The notes under the pieces: model-generated
What the model saw: only the letters and a program-made list of their open reading frames with translations
The model's database searches: none
Told to the model about the DNA's origin: nothing
Position numbers and translations under genes: made by a program
Origin: Lysinibacillus fusiformis
GTDB taxonomy: Bacteria > Bacillota > Bacilli > Bacillales_A > Planococcaceae
NCBI RefSeq assembly: GCF_016925635.1
Contig: NZ_CP070490.1
Coordinates: 3,168,001-3,232,000 of the forward strand
Direction of reading: 5' to 3'
Length of the DNA: 64,000 bases
In this document: piece after piece, positions 27,211 to 37,703 of the stretch
Numbering within the stretch: position 1 is the stretch's first letter
How the letters are laid out: the number at the start of each line of letters is the position of its first letter

Positions 27211-28446
27211 TTAAGCATGATCAATTAAACTACTATTCTTTGATGGAATTCTATAGAATACCGCACAAATTACAACGATGACTAGGGCGCCAATCAGGAA
27301 GAAGAATGCTGCTTGGAATGAACCACCAAAACCATCAATAAGGGCACCCATGGCTGTTGGTGCAATAAAACCCGCCATACCACTAGCGAAATACATCATA
27401 CCTAAAAACGAGCCTATGATTTTTTGAGAAACATACTTAAGTGGAATGGCTAAGATTGCCATTGAGATGGCTGCATCACCGATTGAAAAGATACTTTGAT
27501 AGGAAATAGCTAACTGAATACTTGATGCATTGAACATCATATACAAGCATAGGCCCGAAACAATGGCACCAACAAAAACAATTACTTTTTCTTTTCCGGC
27601 CAGTGCCTTATCGATTAAAAACCCTGTGATAATAGCTGCGATTAATCCACAAGCCTGTGGAATCATAGCAAGTGATCCTACTTCTCGTAAATTTAAATTC
27701 CGAGTTTGTTCCAAATAGGAAGGTAGCCAAGAGGAGAATCCCCAATGGACTGTACTTGAGCAAAAGTACATCACGACAAGAACCCATAAAAATGAACTTT
27801 TATAGAGCTCTTTCATTGGACGACCATCCGAAGTTTCTGCTGCTGTTGCCTGTTGTTTGACAAGCTTTGGTGGATTGTAAAACTTAAATAATAAAAGAGT
27901 GACAATTAAGCCTACACCACCAATGATGTAAAACATTGCGCGCCAGCCCCAAGTATCAGCAATTAAACCAGCCAAATATAAAGCAAGAACGCCACCAATT
28001 AATTGAGCTGCTAGTAGCATCGATTTAGCTCGAGCACGAACATCCTTTTTGAAAATTTCCGTAATGGCAACACCACTACCTGTCGGCAAACCACCATCAC
28101 CAAGACCGAGAATAAAACGAATAGCTAAAATAGCCATAAAAGAGCCAATCATCCCAGTCAGTAGGGAGAAGAGGGAAATCATGAATACAGCAATAACAAT
28201 TATTTTCCTTGAGCCAAACTTATCAGATGCCCAACCTGCTAGCAATGTCATCAGTGCACTGCTTAGCCAAAAGCTACTGATGACCATCCCGCTTTGTGTT
28301 TGTGTTAAATGCAATTCTTTACTGATGGGGATGATGGCCACATTCATGCCGAACAATGTTAATGAATCGACTAGCCATGCTAGAAATAGTAGTGAAAAGA
28401 TAAAATTTCGTTTGCCAACACTCAGTTGCGTATGTAAATCATTCAT
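27211..28446 (-). CDS. MFS transporter
   Basis: Twelve-helix major facilitator of 411 residues. The loop 2-3 signature GWASDKFGSRKII is clear, and an RFILGLGDGGLPTGSG segment follows in helix 4, a pattern of the organic-anion (ACS/AAHS-like) symporters. It is first in a two-gene minus-strand unit with the M20 amidohydrolase. It diverges from an AraC-type regulator, which may control it. Confidence 0.88.
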   Translation of the reverse strand: MNDLHTQLSVGKRNFIFSLLFLAWLVDSLTLFGMNVAIIPISKELHLTQTQSGMVISSFWLSSALMTLLAGWASDKFGSRKIIVIAVFMISLFSLLTGMIGSFMAILAIRFILGLGDGGLPTGSGVAITEIFKKDVRARAKSMLLAAQLIGGVLALYLAGLIADTWGWRAMFYIIGGVGLIVTLLLFKFYNPPKLVKQQATAAETSDGRPMKELYKSSFLWVLVVMYFCSSTVHWGFSSWLPSYLEQTRNLNLREVGSLAMIPQACGLIAAIITGFLIDKALAGKEKVIVFVGAIVSGLCLYMMFNASSIQLAISYQSIFSIGDAAISMAILAIPLKYVSQKIIGSFLGMMYFASGMAGFIAPTAMGALIDGFGGSFQAAFFFLIGALVIVVICAVFYRIPSKNSSLIDHA

Positions 28447-28644
28447 TCAATTCTTCCTCCTTTTTAAGACTCTTTATTTTTATTTAAGGACAATAAAGGT
28501 CTTGTCCGTTATTATAAATACATTATTGTTATTTTTCAATATATTTTGATTTCGAGTACAATGAAATTTAGAGGAGAAAGAGAAAAAAGTGTATATAAAG
28601 GACGAAATTAAGCAAGGAGAGTAGTCCATAAAAAATACTTCCCT

Positions 28645-28683
28645 TATAACCTGTCCAAAGTTAGCATAAAAAGACAGGTTATA
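28645..28683. promoter_or_regulatory. Inverted repeat ahead of the AraC-type gene
   Basis: TATAACCTGTC (28645-28655) and GACAGGTTATA (28673-28683) are perfect 11-bp inverted arms 17 nt apart, ending about 40 bp before the start codon. Candidate operator, or a leader hairpin, in the divergent MFS/AraC control region. Confidence 0.5.
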
Positions 28684-28724
28684 CAGAAATATCTATTTTA
28701 TGATGGAATCAAGGAGTGAGAGCA

Positions 28725-29588
28725 ATGAGTTGGATTGAGTCGATTCAAAAGGCCATTAATTTTATGGAGGATCATTTATTAGAGGATATTACGATTGAAC
28801 AGATTGCACAGGAGGTTAATTCATCGGTCTTTCATTTTCAACGAACATTTGCCATTTTAACAGATATGTCTATTGCAGATTATCTACGTCGAAGAAGATT
28901 AACATTAGCTGCACAAGAATTAATGGGTACGGAACAAAAAATAATCGATCTCGCCTACAAATACGGCTATGAAACTCCTGAAGCCTTTACCAAAGCGTTT
29001 CGTAAACAGCATTATGTAACGCCTAGTGAAGCAAGAAAGAAGCAAGGACCATTACAATCATACAATCGCCTGGTGATACAGGTAAGCTTGAAGGGAGCAG
29101 AACCAATGAAGTATAAAATTGTAGAAAAAGACAAGTTTCAAATTGTTGGTGTAAAAAGAACGTACAACTGTCAAAATGGAGAGAACACACGGGAAATCCC
29201 TCTATTTTGGCATGAAGTGAATCAAAGTGGCTTTGACCATCAGTTATATCAATTAAATAATGGCACTATCAATGGCGTACTAGGTGTTTGTGTACCAAAT
29301 ACAAGCCAGGGACAAAAAGGCTTCATTGATTATTGGATTGCTACTGATCATGTAGGAGAAGTAGGAGAAGATCTCTTAACAATGGAAGTACCTCCATCCA
29401 AATGGGTTATCTTTGAGGTACATGGCCCTATGCCAGATTCGATGCAAAATACGTGGAAACAAATTTATTCAGAGTGGTTCCCATCCAATCCATACGAACC
29501 AGCAGGAACAGCGGAGCTTGAGGTTTACCCTGAAGAGGACGCCTACAGCCCTGATTCATACTCAGAAATTTGGATTCCAATAAAGTAA
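28725..29588 (+). CDS. AraC-family regulator with GyrI-like effector domain
   Basis: A 287-residue regulator. Residues 1-105 hold two AraC-type helix-turn-helix motifs (TIEQIAQEVNSSVFHFQRTF and IIDLAYKYGYETPEAFTKAFRKQHYVTPSEARK). Residues 125-287 form a GyrI-like/SOUL-type small-molecule binding domain (MKYKIVEKDKFQIVGVKR, then ELEVYPEED near the end). This layout is shared with Rob/BltR-type sensors of hydrophobic compounds. ATG 28725 has AAGGAG at 8 nt; the GTG 9 nt upstream overlaps that site. Confidence 0.9.
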   Translation: MSWIESIQKAINFMEDHLLEDITIEQIAQEVNSSVFHFQRTFAILTDMSIADYLRRRRLTLAAQELMGTEQKIIDLAYKYGYETPEAFTKAFRKQHYVTPSEARKKQGPLQSYNRLVIQVSLKGAEPMKYKIVEKDKFQIVGVKRTYNCQNGENTREIPLFWHEVNQSGFDHQLYQLNNGTINGVLGVCVPNTSQGQKGFIDYWIATDHVGEVGEDLLTMEVPPSKWVIFEVHGPMPDSMQNTWKQIYSEWFPSNPYEPAGTAELEVYPEEDAYSPDSYSEIWIPIK

Positions 29589-29593
29589 AGATG

Positions 29594-29634
29594 AAATGGA
29601 TTTGGTCAACGAATAGTTGACCAAATCCATTTTT
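29594..29634. terminator. Bidirectional terminator between AraC-type gene and iolJ
   Basis: A perfect 17-bp stem (29594-29610 with 29616-29632) with a GAATA loop, A-rich and T-rich on its flanks. It is a convergent gene junction that has not received the dispersed repeat and so shows what an unoccupied site looks like. Confidence 0.93.
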
Positions 29635-29675
29635 GTTGTAATGATGCTTTATGGAATATAGTTCAATACAAGATG

Positions 29676-30533
29676 CTAAGCTTTATTAAATGAATTAAAT
29701 AATTGTATCTTTTCAAACACAACTCTTTCGATAGCATCCATACCTGTCTTTAAAATATCTGGTGGGTTATATAAATTTTGATTATTTGTAAGTATTTCAC
29801 GAATAGCTTGAGCCCATGCTTGATTACATTCAGTATTTACGTTTATTTTAGCATGGCCATATTCAATCGTTTGAATAATTTGATGCTCAGGAATACCGGA
29901 GCCGCCATGTAAAGATAAAGGAATATCGTTTAGATGTTCAGAAATTTCTTTCATTAAATCAAAGGCAAGCTGTGGTTCGCCTTGATAAGGTCCGTGAACT
30001 GAGCCTAATGCAGCTGCTAGTACATCGATATTTGTCGATTCAACTAACTGATAGCATTCGTTTGGATCTGCATACTTAATACCTGAAGTAACACCATCTT
30101 CTGTTCCACCCACAGAACCGATTTCTGCCTCTACTGAAACGTTATACCTTTTGGCATAATCGACAACTTCACGAGTTGTAGTGATATTATCCTTTAAGGG
30201 AAGCTTAGAGCCATCGTACATAACAGAACTATAGCCTGCATCAATGGCTTCCATGCATCGTTCAACTGTAAAACCATGATCTAAATGGAGGGCTACGGGT
30301 ACTGTAATGTTCATCTCTTTTATCATTCTATCGGCTGTAGCAGAGATTAATTTAAATCCACCGAGATAATCAACGATTCGATCTGATGATGCTAAAATTA
30401 CAGGTGATTTTTGTTGTTCAGCAGCACGTAATATGGCTTCTATCCATTGGAAACTATTAATGTTAAATTGTCCAATAGCATAATGGTTTTTTTTTGCCTG
30501 TGGCAATAAATCCTTTAATGTGACAAATCCCAT
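29676..30533 (-). CDS. iolJ: 6-phospho-5-dehydro-2-deoxy-D-gluconate aldolase (class II)
   Basis: Zinc-dependent class II aldolase of the inositol pathway; it cleaves the phosphorylated deoxygluconate into dihydroxyacetone phosphate and malonic semialdehyde. Motifs: HLDHGFTVE (zinc His near residue 83), EAEIGSVGG, ALGSVHGPY, LHGGSGIP and KINVNTE. Assignment as IolJ rather than FbaA rests on its place directly behind iolD. ATG 30533 is chosen because AGGTG then has normal spacing; ATG 30542 is too close to that site. Confidence 0.87.
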   Translation of the reverse strand: MGFVTLKDLLPQAKKNHYAIGQFNINSFQWIEAILRAAEQQKSPVILASSDRIVDYLGGFKLISATADRMIKEMNITVPVALHLDHGFTVERCMEAIDAGYSSVMYDGSKLPLKDNITTTREVVDYAKRYNVSVEAEIGSVGGTEDGVTSGIKYADPNECYQLVESTNIDVLAAALGSVHGPYQGEPQLAFDLMKEISEHLNDIPLSLHGGSGIPEHQIIQTIEYGHAKINVNTECNQAWAQAIREILTNNQNLYNPPDILKTGMDAIERVVFEKIQLFNSFNKA

Positions 30534-30578
30534 AACATTCACCTCGTCTTCTAAAAAACTATTATTTATTTTGAAAAA

Positions 30579-32492
30579 TTAGTATTGTTGTGCTGCTTCA
30601 CGATGATGTTGGTTTTCTTCATAAGCTTTTTGAATCTTTTCATTGTTTGATACTTCAGCTACACCAACATTCCACCAAGATTCGTAGCCATCTGTCATTG
30701 TTTTTGGTAATACCTTCATTTCAATTAACGTGGAAACAGTTTGCTCTTTAGCATCTTCGATTGCGAATTTCAATTCTTCTACCGTGTTAGCACGATAAAC
30801 CTTTGCGCCATATCCTTCTGCGACCTTTGCATAATCAATATTTAATATTTGATTATTAGCTGTACGGAATTCAGTAAAGAAGCTACCGCTACCATGGCCC
30901 ATTTGTAAGTTATTAATGCAGCCAAAGCCAGAGTTATCGAATAACATTACATTAATTTTTTTATTGTATTGCAAAGCGGTTACAAGTTCTGAATGGAGTA
31001 AAAGGAAACTGCCATCACCAACCATTGCATAAACTTCTTTTGTAGGTTCTGCTAGTTTAGCACCTAATGCACCTGCAATTTCATAGCCCATGCAAGAGTA
31101 CCCATACTCCACGTTATAAGTATTTGCTGACTTAGGATTCCAAATGCGTTGCATGTCACCTGGTAAAGAGCCGGCAGCTGTCACCACGATGGCAGCATCA
31201 TCAATCGCATCGTTGATCGTGCATAATGCAGTAGTTTGAGCGAATGTCGTATTTAATGCATCAGCATACTCATTAATAGTAGATTGTGAGAAATGGTTTT
31301 TAATTTCTGGATCAAAACCTTCACGTGTATATGTCACATTACTTAGGCGATTGCGTTCTTTCGTCCATTCTTCTTTTAATTCCACAATTCGTGTGCCGAA
31401 AGTGGATTGGTAATCATGTAATTCTGCCTCTAACAGTTCAAGTGTTGCGCGAACATCTGCTACAACTTGGAAGGCATCTAATTTATAAGCTTGAAAACGA
31501 TTAATGTTAATGTTTAAAAACTTAGCGTTATCAAAATCAAATGCCGTTTTTGATGCTGTCGTAAAATCTGTGTAACGGGTCCCTAGGCCAATAATTAGAT
31601 CAGCTTCTTTGGCAGCTTTGTTTGCTGCTAGAGTACCTGTAACACCTAAGCCACCTAGGTTATTAGCGAAATTTGCAGCAATAGTCGATTTACCAGCCTG
31701 TGTTTCAACTAAGGGGATATGGCATTTTTCGGATATACGCGCTAATACTTCTTGAGCTTCGGAATATTTAGCGCCGCCTCCAATTACAAAGACTGGTCGT
31801 TTACTTTTTTTAATAAGCTCGAGGGCACCTTGTTTTTCACGTGCTACTGGTGCTTTACGATCTAAATAATGGACTCGCTTTTTAAAGAATGCTTCATCGT
31901 AATCGAATGCTTCACCTTCTACGTCCTGTCCAATACAAATAGTTGCTGGGCCTGCAGTTGCTGGATTTGTCATTACTTCAAATGCACGAATTAAGCTAGA
32001 CATCAATTGTTCTGGTCGTGTAACACGATCCCAATAGCGGGAAACAGCGCGTAATGCATCATTAGTAGAAATATCTGCACTGTGCTCATGTTCTATTTGT
32101 TGTAAAACAGGATTTGGCTGTCTACTGGAGAAAACATCACCAGGAAGAAAGAGTACAGGGATATTATTTGCTAACGCTGTTCCAGCTGCTGCTGCAAGGT
32201 TTGCAGAACCAGGGCCTACAGAAGTAGTCACTGCGTAAATTTGTTGACGCAGCTTTTGTTTACTGAAGGCAATAGCTGCATGTGCCATGCCCTGCTCATT
32301 TTTTCCTTGATAAATTTTTAAATCTTCCCCATATTGTTCTAATGCTTGTCCGATTCCTAAAACATTGCCGTGCCCAAAAATGTTAAAGATTCCATCTACG
32401 AATCGAAATTCTTTTCCATCAATATGGATATATTGCTGTTTCAAAAACTTTACTAGTGCTTGCCCTGTTGTTAGACGAATCTTTTTTTTCAT
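30579..32492 (-). CDS. iolD: 3D-(3,5/4)-trihydroxycyclohexane-1,2-dione hydrolase
   Basis: Thiamine-diphosphate enzyme that opens the inositol-derived ring to 5-deoxyglucuronate. The 637 residues carry the usual three ThDP-enzyme domains: an N-terminal domain with the ThDP glutamate region ([15 protein letters not shown]), a central domain with [13 protein letters not shown], and a C-terminal domain with the Mg/ThDP motif [15 protein letters not shown] ... [11 protein letters not shown]. The fit to IolD is close over the full length. It lies between iolC and iolJ in one minus-strand unit. Confidence 0.95.
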   Translation of the reverse strand: MKKKIRLTTGQALVKFLKQQYIHIDGKEFRFVDGIFNIFGHGNVLGIGQALEQYGEDLKIYQGKNEQGMAHAAIAFSKQKLRQQIYAVTTSVGPGSANLAAAAGTALANNIPVLFLPGDVFSSRQPNPVLQQIEHEHSADISTNDALRAVSRYWDRVTRPEQLMSSLIRAFEVMTNPATAGPATICIGQDVEGEAFDYDEAFFKKRVHYLDRKAPVAREKQGALELIKKSKRPVFVIGGGAKYSEAQEVLARISEKCHIPLVETQAGKSTIAANFANNLGGLGVTGTLAANKAAKEADLIIGLGTRYTDFTTASKTAFDFDNAKFLNININRFQAYKLDAFQVVADVRATLELLEAELHDYQSTFGTRIVELKEEWTKERNRLSNVTYTREGFDPEIKNHFSQSTINEYADALNTTFAQTTALCTINDAIDDAAIVVTAAGSLPGDMQRIWNPKSANTYNVEYGYSCMGYEIAGALGAKLAEPTKEVYAMVGDGSFLLLHSELVTALQYNKKINVMLFDNSGFGCINNLQMGHGSGSFFTEFRTANNQILNIDYAKVAEGYGAKVYRANTVEELKFAIEDAKEQTVSTLIEMKVLPKTMTDGYESWWNVGVAEVSNNEKIQKAYEENQHHREAAQQY

Positions 32493-32567
32493 ATATTAAA
32501 ACCTTCTTTCTAAAATTAATAAGCAAATAAAGATGACAATCTACTACTCTGAGGCATACTAGTTTAA

Positions 32568-33548
32568 TTAAGAACGATCTTTAATAAGATCTTCAATGTC
32601 TTGTACTGTTGGCATGGCTTCAGATGAACTATGCTTACTAACGACTATTGAAGCGGAAGCACTACCATACTTTAGGGCGGTTTCATAATCTTTTCCGTTA
32701 ACGACGGCATATAAGAAAGCAGATGCATATGAATCACCAGCACCGAATGTTTTTAATACTTGGGTTTTATAAGCTTGACCATGATATGTGGCTCCGTTTG
32801 GTTCGTAAGCGTAAGAGCCATCAACACCATGTTTAATGACAACTAATTCTGCATCATGTGCAAATAAATGTTTTACGGTGTCATCATTGTTACCTGGTGT
32901 AGCTAAATTCTCCATTACATCGTACTCATCACGAGTACCAATCACAACATTTGAAAGCTGCGCTACTAAGGAATAGTAAATGGAAGTTTCTTCTTGTGAA
33001 TGCCAAGTGTAAGGACGATAATCTAATTCGAAAACAACTTTAACAGCATGTTTTTTAGCTAAGCTAATTGCTTTGAATACCGCTTCACGAGAAGGGCTAA
33101 GTGCAAGAGCTGTACCTGAAACAAGTAAAATTTTGGTCTTTTTAATGTAATCTTCGTTTACTTCAGAAGGCTCTAAATATAAGTCCGCTACATGATCACG
33201 ATACATTAATATGCTACATTCACTAGGGCTAAGAATTTCTGTGAAAGCTAAACCTGCTTTACGGCCCTCTGTGTCAAACACCATATTGGAAGTGTCCACA
33301 CCTTTTTCACTCATATATTGTTTAATAAAACGACCATGTTGATCTTGCGGGATTTTACCAATAAATCCAGCCTTCAAGCCAAGTTTACTACTACCAATTG
33401 CGATATTGGCGGGTGAACCGCCAACGTATTTTGTAAAAGTCATCGTTTCTTCCATTGGGCGATTGTATTCGTTTGCATTTAAGTCGATACAGGCACGGCC
33501 AATTGCAATAATATCAAATTCTCTATTTTGATTAAATATCAGTACCAT
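32568..33548 (-). CDS. iolC: 5-dehydro-2-deoxygluconokinase
   Basis: PfkB-family sugar kinase of 326 residues that phosphorylates 2-deoxy-5-keto-gluconate. The N-terminal PfkB signature is in GGSPANIAIGSSKLGLKAGFIGKI, and the C-terminal signature with the catalytic Asp is KTFGAGDSYASAFLYAV. ATG 33548 has AAAGGAGAG upstream; the open frame continues further but runs into iolB. Order iolB-iolC-iolD is as in Bacillus. Confidence 0.94.
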   Translation of the reverse strand: MVLIFNQNREFDIIAIGRACIDLNANEYNRPMEETMTFTKYVGGSPANIAIGSSKLGLKAGFIGKIPQDQHGRFIKQYMSEKGVDTSNMVFDTEGRKAGLAFTEILSPSECSILMYRDHVADLYLEPSEVNEDYIKKTKILLVSGTALALSPSREAVFKAISLAKKHAVKVVFELDYRPYTWHSQEETSIYYSLVAQLSNVVIGTRDEYDVMENLATPGNNDDTVKHLFAHDAELVVIKHGVDGSYAYEPNGATYHGQAYKTQVLKTFGAGDSYASAFLYAVVNGKDYETALKYGSASASIVVSKHSSSEAMPTVQDIEDLIKDRS

Positions 33549-33589
33549 TGGGGTCTCTCCTTTTATTAGATGAAATAAATAATACAGTT

Positions 33590-34408
33590 TTATGGACGGT
33601 GAATAATCCATTCATGATCTTTATCATTATTGAATTTCCAAATACGAGTTGGACCAGCCATAACATTTAAGTAATAAGAAGTATAACCATCAGGAACTCC
33701 TACAGGGTGATAACCTTTTGGCACAAGGACCACATCCCCGTTTTCCACAGCCATTGTTTCATCTAATGAACGGTCATCAGTGTAAACACGTTGAAAAATA
33801 AAACCTTGCTGTGGATTGATTTCGTGGTAATAGCTTTCTTCTAAAAATGATTCTTCTGGCAAATTGTCTTGATCATGTTTATGGGGAGGGTAGCTTGACC
33901 AATTAGCTGTTTCTGTAATTACTTCTACAACAAGCAAGCTATTTGCTGATGGAGTTGAATCAGGTAAAATATTATGAACTAAACGTTTATTATTGTATTT
34001 ACCGCGATTTTCGATACCATTATCAGATGCTTTAATGAATTTTGTAGGTAATTCTTGATCAGATGGGGCATAGCAAAGAGCGACGCGTGCTTTTGTGTTC
34101 GCTGTGATTTTCAATGATTTATTATGTGAAATATAAACACTATCTGTTGGTATTTTTTCAAAAACAGATTGACGTGTTCCAATTTCTTTATAGCTGTCTT
34201 GGCCATCTGTTACAGTGATTTTTCCAGTTAAAGCTACAATACATAGTTCTAAATCCGTTAATGTTTCTTTGTAAACTGCGTGTGGCTCTAAATCTAGCAT
34301 TTTAAAACCAACATATACTAATTCAGAGTTTTCTTTTGTTACCTCATGCACTAAAGTTACACCTTCAGCAATTATTTTATTGTCAGGTTTTCTAAGTAAT
34401 TGACTCAT
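33590..34408 (-). CDS. iolB: 5-deoxy-glucuronate isomerase
   Basis: Bicupin isomerase converting 5-deoxyglucuronate to 2-deoxy-5-keto-gluconate. The C-terminal cupin shows the metal-binding His/Glu set in PPHKHDQDNLPEESFLEESYYH and the matching His in VPKGYHPVGVPDGYTSYYLNVMAGP. At 272 residues it has the family size. It follows iolA after a symmetric hairpin that may lower readthrough. Confidence 0.95.
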   Translation of the reverse strand: MSQLLRKPDNKIIAEGVTLVHEVTKENSELVYVGFKMLDLEPHAVYKETLTDLELCIVALTGKITVTDGQDSYKEIGTRQSVFEKIPTDSVYISHNKSLKITANTKARVALCYAPSDQELPTKFIKASDNGIENRGKYNNKRLVHNILPDSTPSANSLLVVEVITETANWSSYPPHKHDQDNLPEESFLEESYYHEINPQQGFIFQRVYTDDRSLDETMAVENGDVVLVPKGYHPVGVPDGYTSYYLNVMAGPTRIWKFNNDKDHEWIIHRP

Positions 34409-34454
34409 TTATCGTCTTCCTCCTATTTAGAAAGGGTTTCCAATTAACCTGTAG

Positions 34455-34493
34455 AAAAAAGAAGGGAAGTGGGAGAGACTTCCCTTCTTTTTT
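34455..34493. terminator. Symmetric hairpin between iolA and iolB
   Basis: A 16-bp perfect stem (34455-34470 with 34478-34493) with A-rich and T-rich outer ends, so it can terminate in both directions. It lies between iolA and iolB inside what otherwise looks like one operon, so iolA may be expressed more than iolBCDJ. Confidence 0.8.
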
Positions 34494-34501
34494 TGTTTCA
34501 T

Positions 34502-35959
34502 TTATGAAAAATCGGGTTCGTTGTAACGAGCAGTTACTACTTTTTTACGCGTATAGAAATCTACTCCGTCTTTTCCGTTTGCATGTAAAGTTCCGTAGAA
34601 TGAAGACTTCCAACCGGAGAACGGGAAAAATGCCATTGGCGCTGGTACGCCTAGGTTGATACCCAACATACCTGCATCAATATTTTCACGGAAGTAACGA
34701 ACAGATAATGCACTTGTCGTAAATAGACATGCTCCGTTAGCGAATTCTGATTGGTTAGCATATTCAACGGCTTCTTTTAAGTTTTTCACACGTACGATTG
34801 ATAGCACTGGTGCGAAAATTTCCTCTTTCCAAATCGTCATATCTTGTGTCACATTTTCGAATATTGTAGGACCTAAGAAGTAGCCGTCTTCATTTTGTTC
34901 ACCACGTCCATCACGTAGAAGCTTTGCTCCTTCAGCAATACCTTTTTCAATGTAATTTAATGTACGCTGCTTCGCTTCTTCTCGGATAACAGGACCTAGG
35001 AAGATACCATCATCTAAACCATTACCCATTGTAATTTCATCAGCTGCTTTTTTTAGTCTAGCTATTAGCTCGTCAGCGACTGATTCTTCTACAGTAACAA
35101 CTGCACAAGCCATACAACGTTCACCAGCAGAACCGAATGCAGCACTAATAATTTCTTTTGTAGTTAAATCTAAATCTGCGTCAGCTAGTACAGTTGTATG
35201 GTTTTTTGCACCTGTTAAAGCTTGTACACGCTTTAAGTTTTGGCTTGCACGTTTATAAACATATTCACCAACTGGCTTAGAACCAACAAATGATACAGCT
35301 TTCACAACTGGATGATCTAAAATACCATTTACAACATCATGAGCACCATGAACAATGCTAAATACACCTTTTGGTAAACCAGCCTCATCTAATAGTTGTG
35401 CTAATCTTTCAGCAAGTAATGGCGTTTTTTCAGATGGTTTTAAAATAAATGCATTACCAAGTGCGATTGCCATTGGGAACATCCAACATGGAACCATCAT
35501 TGGGAAGTTAAATGGTGCAATACCGCCAACTACACCGATAGGGTAACGATAATTTGTTGCCTCGATATCAGAAGCGATTGTTGCAAGAGAATCACCCATC
35601 ATTAAAGTAGGAGCACCTGCTGCAAATTCTACATTTTCAATACCACGACCAACTTCACCAAGCGCTTCTGTATAACTTTTACCATTTTCTTTTGTGATTA
35701 AAGTAGCAAGTTCTTCTTGATGTTCTTGTAATAAGTTATGGTATTTGAACAAAATACGCGCACGACGTACAACAGGTGTTTTCCCCCAATTTTTTTGTGC
35801 TTCTTGTGCTTTTTGAACAGCTTCTTCAAAATCTTCTGAAGTGGAAAGTGGTACTTGTGCTAATACTTCTTTCGTTGCTGGATTGTATACATTTTCATAT
35901 TTATCTGTTCTACTTTCTATCCATTCACCATTAATAAAGTTTTTCAGTTTTCTTGACAT
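34502..35959 (-). CDS. iolA: Methylmalonate-semialdehyde dehydrogenase
   Basis: NAD- and CoA-dependent aldehyde dehydrogenase, 485 residues, that turns malonic semialdehyde into acetyl-CoA and CO2 (and methylmalonate semialdehyde into propionyl-CoA). Catalytic Cys is in [13 protein letters not shown] near residue 285; the Asn of [11 protein letters not shown] and [16 protein letters not shown] are family hallmarks that replace the usual ALDH glutamate motif. First gene of the minus-strand iol unit, with a good promoter and AGGAGG ribosome binding site. Confidence 0.95.
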   Translation of the reverse strand: MSRKLKNFINGEWIESRTDKYENVYNPATKEVLAQVPLSTSEDFEEAVQKAQEAQKNWGKTPVVRRARILFKYHNLLQEHQEELATLITKENGKSYTEALGEVGRGIENVEFAAGAPTLMMGDSLATIASDIEATNYRYPIGVVGGIAPFNFPMMVPCWMFPMAIALGNAFILKPSEKTPLLAERLAQLLDEAGLPKGVFSIVHGAHDVVNGILDHPVVKAVSFVGSKPVGEYVYKRASQNLKRVQALTGAKNHTTVLADADLDLTTKEIISAAFGSAGERCMACAVVTVEESVADELIARLKKAADEITMGNGLDDGIFLGPVIREEAKQRTLNYIEKGIAEGAKLLRDGRGEQNEDGYFLGPTIFENVTQDMTIWKEEIFAPVLSIVRVKNLKEAVEYANQSEFANGACLFTTSALSVRYFRENIDAGMLGINLGVPAPMAFFPFSGWKSSFYGTLHANGKDGVDFYTRKKVVTARYNEPDFS

Positions 35960-35996
35960 GATAAGGACCTCCTCTTATTCAAAAAAATTAGTATTT

Positions 35997-36025
35997 TTTA
36001 TATAGAATGTTTTAAAATATTTCAA
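35997..36025 (-). promoter_or_regulatory. Promoter of the iolABCDJ unit
   Basis: On the minus strand: TTGAAA (36020-36025), a 17-nt spacer and TATAAA (35997-36002), close to the SigA consensus, about 40 bp ahead of iolA. Confidence 0.7.
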
Positions 36026-36035
36026 TCATCGTACA
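36025..36035. promoter_or_regulatory. Candidate iol operator half, inverted copy at 36187-36197
   Basis: ATCATCGTACA at 36025-36035 is repeated in inverted orientation as TGTACGATGAT at 36187-36197. The first copy abuts the -35 element of the iol promoter. Spacing of about 160 bp would fit looping by the DeoR-type regulator encoded next door. Binding is an inference. Confidence 0.4.
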
Positions 36036-36039
36036 TCAT

Positions 36040-36779
36040 TTAAAAACAGCACTTTTTCAAAATCGATGTGCCATTTACCTGCACCAATAGTAACAAAAGT
36101 TATCATTACATTTTTGAGTAAATGACACTATTAACCTTGAGTGCTGATGTTAATAAATAATAGATGGAATTCTCTCCCATCTTATGTGTACGATGATGGT
36201 AAAGATAACGACTTTATCATTTCGTTTAATTCAAGTCCATATCGTCAATAACCATTTTAGTAGGATCGTGTTGTGTAACAATTTGATATTGGATGTTCTA
36301 TGATCTTGAAATGCTTTTAAACTAACGTGATTGTTACATCTCAAAGTTGTCTTAACGCTACTTAAGTTCGCTTTTTGTTTTAACTAAAGGTATTTCCCCA
36401 CTCCCTTACTACATTCTAAGAGGCAAACAATAATCATTGCATCTAGCGAATCAAGATAAAACAGAATATTTATTATTGACTTTAAATTCAGTTTTCTTGT
36501 TTCTTGAGACGAGTATAGCATATAAAATTCAAAAAGTTAACAATAAAATGATTACTTAATGATATATTTTGGGTTAAATTTGATTATATTGTGGTAAACT
36601 TTAATAATTAATAGAGGATTAGAGATTTTTAAAGGGGAGGTAATTGAACGATTTGGATATGTTTTGGATATATTTGATAGCAGTGAGTTGTAAAAAATTT
36701 AATAGATACAGAAAGTGCATCTAGAACATAACTGCATAATAATAGGCTATTTGGAGAAAAGAAATAAAAATATAGATGA
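36040..36779. other. Long divergent iol control region
   Basis: About 740 bp of the 941-bp gap between iolA (-) and the DeoR-type gene (+). No credible ORF is present. It is AT-rich, includes the second ATCATCGTACA-type site (36187-36197, inverted), and may contain decayed coding sequence that I could not identify. Confidence 0.5.
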
Positions 36780-36807
36780 TTGTCAATTTTATTCTATGAT
36801 ATAGTAT
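36780..36807 (+). promoter_or_regulatory. Possible promoter of the DeoR/MFS/aldo-keto reductase unit
   Basis: TTGTCA (36780-36785), 16-nt spacer, TAGTAT (36802-36807), about 95 bp before the DeoR-type start. Confidence 0.4.
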
Positions 36808-36900
36808 GTAAAATAATAAAAGCTACTAAAGGTATTAGAAATTGGTAAACAAATGAGTGCATTTTGGTAGTAAATAATATATAAAAGAGGAGAATGCCCT

Positions 36901-37659
36901 ATGATGAAGTCACAAAGGATAAAGGCGATTTTAGACTATGTTAGGCAACAAGAATCTGCATCAATCGATGAGCTAGTGGAAGTATTTAATGTTTCCAAAA
37001 ACACCATTCGACGCGATATTCAAGAGTTAGCTGCAACTGAAAAAATTACCAAAATACATGGAGGTGTATCGATTTCTAATTCTCAAACGGTGCCTTATCA
37101 AGATCGTAAGGTGAAAAAACTTCATGAAAAGAAACAATTAGCGCAGCTGGCAGCACAATTTGTGGAGGATAACGATATTATTTTTATTGATTCTGGTACA
37201 ACAACACTGGAAATGCTTGAGTTTATTAAAGATAAAAGAATTACCATTATCACAAATAATCTTGACTTTACGTTGGATGCAACATACTATCCGAATTTAA
37301 GTATTTATTCAATGGGTGGAATGTTTGAACGTTCTACTCGATCTTATGTAGGTACAGAGGGGGTAGAAAACCTTTGTAAATATAATTTTAATAAAGCTTT
37401 TATGGCATCGACAGGTATTTCATTGCCAAAGGGAATTACAAATTCCGCTCCATTAGAAACACCTATCAAAGCGAAAGTCATTGAGAGAAGTGAACAAGTT
37501 TTTGTGCTAGTGGATCATAGTAAATTTGGGAAATATTCATTAACTACTTATTGTGATTTTAATCAAATTGATTACTTAGTGACTGACCGAAAACCAGACA
37601 ACATATATTTGCATCATAGTAAAGAATATAATTACAAAATTTTATATCCTGAAAAATAA
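36901..37659 (+). CDS. DeoR-family transcriptional regulator, IolR-like
   Basis: A 252-residue repressor. The N-terminal DeoR winged helix is typical (QRIKAILDYVRQQESASIDELVEVFNVSKNTIRRDIQEL, positions 4-42 in one run of helices), and the C-terminal sugar-phosphate sensor has IIFIDSGTTTLEML and FVLVDHSKFGKYSL. DeoR proteins respond to phosphorylated sugars; Bacillus IolR responds to 2-deoxy-5-keto-gluconate 6-phosphate. Its divergent position next to iolA makes it the likely regulator of the iol unit. AGAGGAG precedes the ATG pair. The name iolR is not asserted. Confidence 0.87.
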   Translation: MMKSQRIKAILDYVRQQESASIDELVEVFNVSKNTIRRDIQELAATEKITKIHGGVSISNSQTVPYQDRKVKKLHEKKQLAQLAAQFVEDNDIIFIDSGTTTLEMLEFIKDKRITIITNNLDFTLDATYYPNLSIYSMGGMFERSTRSYVGTEGVENLCKYNFNKAFMASTGISLPKGITNSAPLETPIKAKVIERSEQVFVLVDHSKFGKYSLTTYCDFNQIDYLVTDRKPDNIYLHHSKEYNYKILYPEK

Positions 37660-37703
37660 TCATTTATTTATAATGAATGATTAAAAGTATACGGAGTGAT
37701 AAG

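Noticed and set aside
28049-28549. Plus-strand open frame of 166 codons
   Set aside because: Antisense to the MFS transporter gene, which has clear transporter motifs and normal signals.
36235-36295. Short minus-strand open stretch in the iol control region that ends in an acidic peptide and a stop
   Set aside because: Too short, interrupted by a stop upstream and not matched with confidence to any family; it might be a relic.
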